DNA of 47,923 bases from positions 1 to 47,923 of IMG/VR virus record IMGVR_UViG_3300012000_000030, one strand, 5' to 3'. Positions within the stretch are counted from its first letter, which is position 1; every line of letters starts with the position of its first letter. The notes below the pieces were generated by a model. It was given only the letters and a program-made list of their open reading frames with translations, was not told the origin of the DNA and ran no database searches. Below, piece after piece: positions 43,765 through 47,923 of the stretch. Position numbers and translations under genes: made by a program. This DNA comes from a virus.

Positions 43765-44232
43765 ATGCAAACATTTTTACCTTTGCCGCGGTTTAACGCC
43801 TCGGCCGCCTGCTTGGACAATAAACGTCTCGGCAAGCAAAGGGTTGAATGCAAGCAGATACTACTCTGCTTAGGTGTACCAGTCGGCAAGCACGAGCCCG
43901 GCACATCCAGCTGGCGCAACCATCCAGCCGTTCGTATGTGGGCTGGTTTTGAAACCGCGCTTGCCGTCTACGCCATAGTAATTTGCCGCGAGTGGATTCG
44001 CCGCGGCTTCAACGATACGCTGTGCCCGCAATTCATGGACAGCTATGTTCAGCTGCGCGCGCAAATAATAGCAAACCGATATCCGCCGTGGGTCGGCGAT
44101 CGTACTTTTCATGCCAGTCACCGGAGCAATCTGCTGCGCAAAGACTACAAACACTACTCCAAGTTTGGTTGGCGCGAACCAGTCGATCTGCCATACTACT
44201 GGCCAACAGGCTCAATAGCCGAAACTGTTTAA
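43765..44232 (+). CDS. Pyrimidine dimer DNA glycosylase-family protein (MSMEG_6728-like)
   Basis: A 155-residue protein matching the small family annotated as pyrimidine dimer DNA glycosylase/MSMEG_6728-like. Motifs are ACLDNKRLGKQRVECKQIL near the N-terminus, WRNHPAVRMWAGFETALAVY, ICREWIRRGF, FHASHRSNLLRKDYKHYSKF and the C-terminal PVDLPYYWP. Members of the glycosylase family (T4 DenV) remove UV-induced pyrimidine dimers. Whether this branch has that activity is not proven and the residues do not settle it. GAGG lies about 5 bases before the ATG. Five bases after the stop, tRNA-Thr begins. Confidence 0.75.
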   Translation: MQTFLPLPRFNASAACLDNKRLGKQRVECKQILLCLGVPVGKHEPGTSSWRNHPAVRMWAGFETALAVYAIVICREWIRRGFNDTLCPQFMDSYVQLRAQIIANRYPPWVGDRTFHASHRSNLLRKDYKHYSKFGWREPVDLPYYWPTGSIAETV

Positions 44233-44237
44233 TTTAT

Positions 44238-44310
44238 GCCGGTGTAGCTCAGTTGGTAGAGCCACTGATTTGTAATCAGTAGGTCGTCGGTTCGAGTCCG
44301 ACCGCCGGCT
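44238..44310 (+). tRNA. tRNA-Thr (anticodon TGT)
   Basis: A complete 73-base cloverleaf. The acceptor stem GCCGGTG pairs with CGCCGGC (one U-G), the D stem is GCTC/GAGC, the anticodon stem ACTGA/TCAGT closes the loop TTTGTAA (anticodon TGT, reads ACA), the variable loop is AGGTC and the T stem GTCGG/CCGAC closes TTCGAGT. The discriminator base is T. CCA is not encoded, so the host must add it. ACA would be a less-used Thr codon in a GC-rich host, which would explain carriage. Confidence 0.95.
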
Positions 44311-44313
44311 TTG

Positions 44314-44319
44314 TATAAT
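44314..44319 (+). promoter_or_regulatory. Possible -10 promoter element TATAAT after tRNA
   Basis: A perfect TATAAT lies four bases after the tRNA end and 27 bases before the acetyltransferase ATG at 44346. The 17-bp-spaced -35 position falls in the tRNA T-loop (TTCGAG) and matches TTGACA poorly. It may be a promoter relying on its -10, or an accidental AT-rich spacer. Confidence 0.3.
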
Positions 44320-44345
44320 TTATGGTTGGTCACGGAGGACCTACC

Positions 44346-44786
44346 ATGGAATTTGTTATCAAAATCAAAGACATCAACAAGCTTGGGTTAATTGATGTCA
44401 CCGCGATTATGTCGCGGCTTTCGTGGCCCGATTCTGGCAGCAGCAGCTCGATTCAAAAAGAGTTGCACAAGCGGTACGTCGAGCCGACGCCCGGACCGCA
44501 CCCGGAAATGGCAATTGCGCTGATCTGGCTGGACGACACGCTCGTCGGTTGGGTTGGAACAAGACTGTGGCCAGAAAAATTTAAAGGCCGCGACGTCACC
44601 GCGCAAACCGTTGAGTGTTTCACTGACCCGGAATACCGGCGCCGCGGAATTGCGCGGCTCGGCTTGCAGGCGCTCATGTCTGCCGGCAAATTAAACGCGT
44701 CAGATATCGTGTCTGTATACGCACCAGAAGTTATAAACATTGCCAAAAATTGTGGCTGCCGCATTGTCCTGCTGTGTGAATCATGA
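44346..44786 (+). CDS. GNAT-family N-acetyltransferase
   Basis: A 146-residue acetyl-CoA-dependent acyltransferase of the GNAT fold. The central strands MAIALIWLDDTLVGWVGTRL precede the CoA-binding motif A, VECFTDPEYRRRGIARLGLQ (R-R-x-G-[IV]-A), then the helix ALMSAGKLNASDIVSV. The start at 44346 is fixed by GGAGG 7 bases upstream; an in-frame ATG at 44322 has none. Substrate cannot be read from sequence. Phage GNAT proteins may modify host proteins or small molecules. ATGA overlap with the next gene. Confidence 0.75.
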   Translation: MEFVIKIKDINKLGLIDVTAIMSRLSWPDSGSSSSIQKELHKRYVEPTPGPHPEMAIALIWLDDTLVGWVGTRLWPEKFKGRDVTAQTVECFTDPEYRRRGIARLGLQALMSAGKLNASDIVSVYAPEVINIAKNCGCRIVLLCES

Positions 44787-45031
44787 AACGCTATCACGAA
44801 GAAAAACACATCATCGAAAATCGAGTGAAGCGCCACCGACAAATCAACAGCGTGTGGCTCGAATTTGGTAGCGCGGCGAACACGGCATTTAGCCGAGATC
44901 CCGGGCGTTACCGTAAAACCTTGCGTTGCTCCGGTTGTACGCGGGCACGTTGTCAAGTCTGCCACCCCGAGAAATATCCAAAACGGATTCCAACGCGACA
45001 GGAAAAGCAAAACTGGAAAAAGGATGAATAA
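44783..45031 (+). CDS. Small C-x2-C / C-x2-C protein
   Basis: An 82-residue basic protein starting MKRYHEEKHIIENRVKRHRQ and containing LRCSGCTRARCQVCHPEKYP, two C-x2-C pairs four residues apart, then RIPTRQEKQNWKKDE. This arrangement recurs in small phage and bacterial proteins of unknown function and is probably a zinc ribbon or knuckle. Its ATG overlaps the acetyltransferase stop. Nucleic-acid binding is plausible but unproven. Confidence 0.55.
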   Translation: MKRYHEEKHIIENRVKRHRQINSVWLEFGSAANTAFSRDPGRYRKTLRCSGCTRARCQVCHPEKYPKRIPTRQEKQNWKKDE

Positions 45032-45308
45032 TCCGGTTACACCGAAAGAAGTTTACGATTCATATCCCGGGGCCGACTTTCTTAATGTTGACCCACCGCA
45101 CCTAGGCGAATCTTTTCACGACTACGTAAACCGACAAGGCAAACAGCGGCTGCGCACATGTGGTGACACGCTGTTTGCTTTTTTGTTATTTGAACTTGCC
45201 GACGCCGGCAGCCGCGCAGACGCGGTACGTATGTTGAATACCGCAATCAACGACATTGTTGCGGTAAAATCCCGCATCGAAAACGAAGGAGGCCGACATG
45301 GCCAGTGA
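45024..45308 (+). CDS. Unknown 94-aa protein
   Basis: Starts at ATG 45024, overlapping the previous stop (start context GGAAAAAGG). MNNPVTPKEVYDSYPGADFL is followed by a mainly helical region (RLRTCGDTLFAFLLFELADA, then AVRMLNTAINDIVAVKSRIE). Its stop overlaps the next gene by 11 bases. No family recognised. Confidence 0.5.
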   Translation: MNNPVTPKEVYDSYPGADFLNVDPPHLGESFHDYVNRQGKQRLRTCGDTLFAFLLFELADAGSRADAVRMLNTAINDIVAVKSRIENEGGRHGQ

Positions 45309-45612
45309 TTACGTGAAGAACATCGAGCAGGCTGCTACTCGGCTTGCCGACGCCGTCAAGGCGACGATGACGCTTGAAGACAACCGACACGCCGTAAAGA
45401 TGGCGGCGATTAATCGCATTATGAAGTCTGGCGATAACCCGCTGACTAACAAACCGCATAGCTTCTCCAGCGCTGAAGCGCTTGTGCACAGCGACGCGCA
45501 GTACGCCGACTATCTCGAACAGATTCGAGAGGCGGAGTATTCTCGTATTCTGGCCCGCGGTGCGTACGACGCCGCGCTGGCCGCGGCCCGACTCCAGTCC
45601 GAAGTTGCTTGA
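45298..45612 (+). CDS. Unknown 104-aa helical protein
   Basis: A 104-residue protein with a strong SD (GGAGG about 5 bases before the ATG). It is almost all helix and Ala-rich (VKNIEQAATRLADAVKATMT, QYADYLEQIREAEYSRILAR, AAARLQSEVA), which suggests a coiled coil or helical bundle. Function unknown. Confidence 0.5.
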   Translation: MASDYVKNIEQAATRLADAVKATMTLEDNRHAVKMAAINRIMKSGDNPLTNKPHSFSSAEALVHSDAQYADYLEQIREAEYSRILARGAYDAALAAARLQSEVA

Positions 45613-45619
45613 GGTGAAC

Positions 45620-46102
45620 ATGTTTGGCGAAGAAGAATATGAAAACGAAGACGACGTTACGCATCACGTGTGCGGCTCTATCGAGGGTCTGCGCGACCAT
45701 ATCTTGATGATGTTTGGCGGATTTATCGCGCACGTCAGCGGCGAGAAACCCGCTGAGAACCAGCTTGAACATCAGCGGCAGTTTTTAGAGGTCTGGGAAG
45801 TTGAAAACATCGTCAAAGAATTGTCGGACGTGCAGGGCGACGGCGTGTACGGCATCGGCGCAAATTCTTTTGAAGAATACCGCGAAAAGATGCTGCAGCT
45901 GTTCCGCGCCCTCGCTAGCCGAATCATGTCTAACGTCATGCACGCTGGAGTTAAACAAGGGCTGCTCGACGCCGAATACGACGTCGAACAGGACCGATTT
46001 GAATTCTCGATAACCGAAAAGGGTAAAGAACTTGTCGGAACGCTCGCCGCCGGCCAAAACGCTGAAAACAACGGAACTGACAACAGCCATCCAGACGTTT
46101 GA
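45620..46102 (+). CDS. Unknown acidic 160-aa protein
   Basis: Starts at ATG 45620 with GAGG upstream; the longer upstream frame lacks support. MFGEEEYENEDDVTHHVCGS is followed by helical DHILMMFGGFIAHVSGEKPA and LEVWEVENIVKELSDVQG, then a C-terminal helix-strand unit (HAGVKQGLLDAEYDVEQDRF, EFSITEKGKELVGTLAAG) resembling a winged-helix end (xFxITEKGxEL). It may therefore be a small transcription-factor-like protein; that is tentative. Confidence 0.45.
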   Translation: MFGEEEYENEDDVTHHVCGSIEGLRDHILMMFGGFIAHVSGEKPAENQLEHQRQFLEVWEVENIVKELSDVQGDGVYGIGANSFEEYREKMLQLFRALASRIMSNVMHAGVKQGLLDAEYDVEQDRFEFSITEKGKELVGTLAAGQNAENNGTDNSHPDV

Positions 46103-46382
46103 AGCAGCGCAGCAAAAATACAAGCAGTACGGCGCCTACGACACGGAACCAGACTCTGTTTTTCAACGATTGCTGCTCGAAGCTTTCGAGGGAAAGGAGC
46201 CGGCTGTTCCGCGCTCCGGGGCCGGCTGGGAACTGTATGCCTCGTCTATGGACTGTAGCGAGGCTGCGCGCGCGCTCCACGACGCGGCTACCGAAGCCGT
46301 GCGGGTAATCGAATCGACACCGATCCGCGACCTGCGCGCCGTCGAAGAGTTTCTTAACAAGTACTGCTGGCGGTACCGCTAA
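46032..46382 (+). CDS. Unknown 116-aa protein (start uncertain)
   Basis: This frame begins best at TTG 46032, with AAGGG about 10 bases upstream, inside the previous gene; no ATG lies in the N-terminal part. Residues include LTTAIQTFEAAQQKYKQYGA, then SVFQRLLLEAFEGKEP and ARALHDAATEAVRVIESTPI. The TAA (46380-46382) overlaps the TAG of the convergent terminase. A 6-bp inverted repeat (TGGCGG/CCGCCA, 46368-46391) spans the stops. Product not recognised. Confidence 0.4.
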   Translation: MSERSPPAKTLKTTELTTAIQTFEAAQQKYKQYGAYDTEPDSVFQRLLLEAFEGKEPAVPRSGAGWELYASSMDCSEAARALHDAATEAVRVIESTPIRDLRAVEEFLNKYCWRYR

Positions 46383-47923
46383 TATCCGCCAAAGTAATTA
46401 CTACCGATGGCGTCATCCGCCCAGTCATCATCCATCGGCATCTCGGCCTTGATAACACGCTCCGTCAACCGCGCTACGCCAGCAATCTCCGCGAAATTTG
46501 GCCACGCGTTATTCACGTGCCAAAGAGCGGCGCAGCCTAGGTTGACAGCTTGCGCGAAGTCGTCAGTCAGCAACGTGTTTCTGGTAATGGTATAAATATC
46601 GCCGCCAAGTCTAGACTCGGCTTTATTTTCTACCAGCGCCAAGAAATCGGAGACGAGCCCGGGCGAATCCTGAGATGACCAGTCATACTGGAAGAATCGG
46701 ATTTGCTTCAGCTTGATCGCCTGACACGTGTACAGCAACGACCGCGTTTTATCGAGGCTATAGTGTGCGCGATGATTGATTTCAGTGGGTGGTTTGTACA
46801 CCATCAAATCTTGCGACGCGGACCGAACAAGCCGCATCGCCATGACGCGCTCTAGATTAAACCCTGCCTGCACCATGACCGTTTCGCGGACCGTGCCAGC
46901 GCCGGTGTAATCGTGCGCGACAAAATCGCAATTAAACAAGTTGGACCAGCGCATACATTCAACGGCTTCGGCCAAGTGGTCGCCACCAATGAGCAACCGC
47001 TTCGCCCACAGCACATCAATTGTTCCGTCGGGCCGGAATCCCAGCACAGACAGCACGGTGAAACTAATACCTGCTTCTCCGCCGCCGCCCCAGTCGATCG
47101 CCAAGATGCGATGTTTGTAATGCGATAGATTTGCGAAGCATTTGGGATCTGGTTCTTTCTTGTTTTCCCAGTCTAGCACGCACGCAGCCTTCAAGTCAGT
47201 TTCGCTGATGAGCTTCTGACCGGTATCAACGCTTTCTCCCATTACCTCGTTGTAGAACTGGGCTTGGGTCATATTCCCAAAGCCCTCTCTCTTCAACAAC
47301 AGAGTTGACCACTTTTCCGGGTCGGAGAAATGAAGCGGTAGTATCATCTGTGGTACGTGATACCCGGCAAACTGCCAGCGGCGTTCGGGATATCTGTGCA
47401 CCCACCGGCCATGTCTTGGACTGACCGGCTTTTGACATTTAGCGCAAACGGTGCCCGGATACTTCTCGCTGATATGAATGCTGTACGGGCCAATCATCTT
47501 ATCGAGGTCATATTCAAGCGCGGGTATATTCCAGTGCTTGCAAGAATGACACGGGATGAACCACTCGGCCTGTGATGATCGTTTATACAAGCCGTAAATT
47601 AAGTTATCTAAAGTTTTCGGCGTGCCCGTGTAATAACTAGTCGCCCATCGTGAATACGACATGGTCTCTTGAATAATCGGAACGTGATCAGGATCCATAT
47701 CCTGTACCTCGTCGATGCACACTCGATCTGCGGACACACCACGAACTCTATCCGCATCTAACAGCGCAAAGCTGAACAACATCATCGAGTTGTTCTTAAA
47801 TGATCTTTGCAGCACCGAGTTCTCAGTCGATGTGCCGGACCACTGTGACTTTACTGGCGACTGGTCGATAAACGGACGCACATAGTTGTTCGAAAACCGC
47901 CGTATTTGTTCGTACAGCGGTGG
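46379..47923 (-). CDS. Terminase large subunit (N-terminus outside window)
   Basis: DNA-packaging motor of the phage head; ATPase and nuclease in one chain. Visible C-terminal ~514 residues. The Walker B/catalytic segment VCIDEVQDMD and the coupling motif YYTGTPKT are present, then a zinc finger CHSC…CAKC near GTVCAKCQKPVS. The RNase H-like nuclease follows with its acidic residues in ILAIDWGGGGEAGIS, FVAHDYTGAGTVRETV and DDFAQAVNLGCAALWH. The Walker A lies beyond the right edge. The frame is open to the edge, so GTG 47881 is not the start. It is on the minus strand, opposite the tail genes, and its stop overlaps the plus-strand gene at 46380. Confidence 0.9.
   Translation of the reverse strand, partial: PPLYEQIRRFSNNYVRPFIDQSPVKSQWSGTSTENSVLQRSFKNNSMMLFSFALLDADRVRGVSADRVCIDEVQDMDPDHVPIIQETMSYSRWATSYYTGTPKTLDNLIYGLYKRSSQAEWFIPCHSCKHWNIPALEYDLDKMIGPYSIHISEKYPGTVCAKCQKPVSPRHGRWVHRYPERRWQFAGYHVPQMILPLHFSDPEKWSTLLLKREGFGNMTQAQFYNEVMGESVDTGQKLISETDLKAACVLDWENKKEPDPKCFANLSHYKHRILAIDWGGGGEAGISFTVLSVLGFRPDGTIDVLWAKRLLIGGDHLAEAVECMRWSNLFNCDFVAHDYTGAGTVRETVMVQAGFNLERVMAMRLVRSASQDLMVYKPPTEINHRAHYSLDKTRSLLYTCQAIKLKQIRFFQYDWSSQDSPGLVSDFLALVENKAESRLGGDIYTITRNTLLTDDFAQAVNLGCAALWHVNNAWPNFAEIAGVARLTERVIKAEMPMDDDWADDAIGSNYFGGY

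Noticed and set aside
43983-44282. 99-codon plus-strand frame across the end of the glycosylase-like gene and the tRNA
   Set aside because: It runs through the tRNA and is out of frame with a clear gene.
44314-44319. A confident sigma-70 promoter after the tRNA
   Set aside because: Only the -10 matches well; the -35 position is poor, so it is listed only at low confidence.
1-47923. Integrase, attachment site, insertion sequence or lysogeny genes
   Set aside because: None was found on either strand; nothing indicates a temperate or mobile-element origin in this window.

Overview
The window reads as part of the genome of a large, contractile-tailed (myovirus-type) bacteriophage, probably a jumbo-class or similarly large phage of a Gram-negative host. 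The evidence is a tail sheath gene running in from the left edge, a tube protein, a spike, a 1555-residue tape measure protein, baseplate genes in a P2/T4-like order, a long array of fibre genes, and a terminase large subunit running out of the right edge on the opposite strand. A phage-borne CsrA suggests a host with Csr-type regulation. Codons are GC-rich, genes are tightly packed with many ATGA or TAATG junctions, and most starts have a Shine-Dalgarno (SD) sequence. No head, lysis, replication polymerase or integrase genes are visible.

Bases 1-20158 (all +) build the tail: sheath, tube, OB-fold/beta-helix spike, two overlapping frames that look like a frameshifting tail-assembly chaperone pair, tape measure, a small tube-like protein, a baseplate protein, a hub protein, a sigma-factor-like protein placed inside the baseplate operon, a small protein, then gp25/W-like and gp6/J-like baseplate wedge proteins and a further wedge/tail protein.

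Bases 20168-35729 (all +) hold the adhesion apparatus. Several consecutive fibre genes share an N-terminal R-x-Y-P-[LF] module and an internal ING[VC] module. A 1506-residue fibre then has a run of Cys-rich ~60-residue repeats followed by 116 Gly-X-Y collagen triplets. A second collagen-like fibre with 78 triplets follows, then an invasin-type Ig-like protein and small Cys-containing proteins. The two collagen proteins share a C-terminal helix motif and a Cys-containing collagen end.

Bases 35730-46382 are an accessory region. It opens with unusually structured non-coding RNA around a 124-residue gene. Many small unrecognised genes follow, with csrA, a primase-like zinc-ribbon protein, an extremely acidic protein, a pyrimidine-dimer-glycosylase-family protein, a tRNA-Thr(UGU) and a GNAT acetyltransferase. 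Two minus-strand genes sit in this plus-strand block with essentially no intergenic space: the start codons of divergent neighbours overlap (one pair shares CATG) and the stops of convergent neighbours abut or overlap. The terminase large subunit (minus strand, 46379 to the edge) converges on this block.

The strongest candidates for undescribed biology are the Cys-rich repeat plus collagen fibre system with its duplicated end modules, the shared fibre docking module, the sigma-like protein within the baseplate genes, the predicted -1 frameshift signal before the tape measure, and the two long RNA hairpins flanking the 124-residue gene. All functional assignments come from reading protein motifs by eye; no database search was run.
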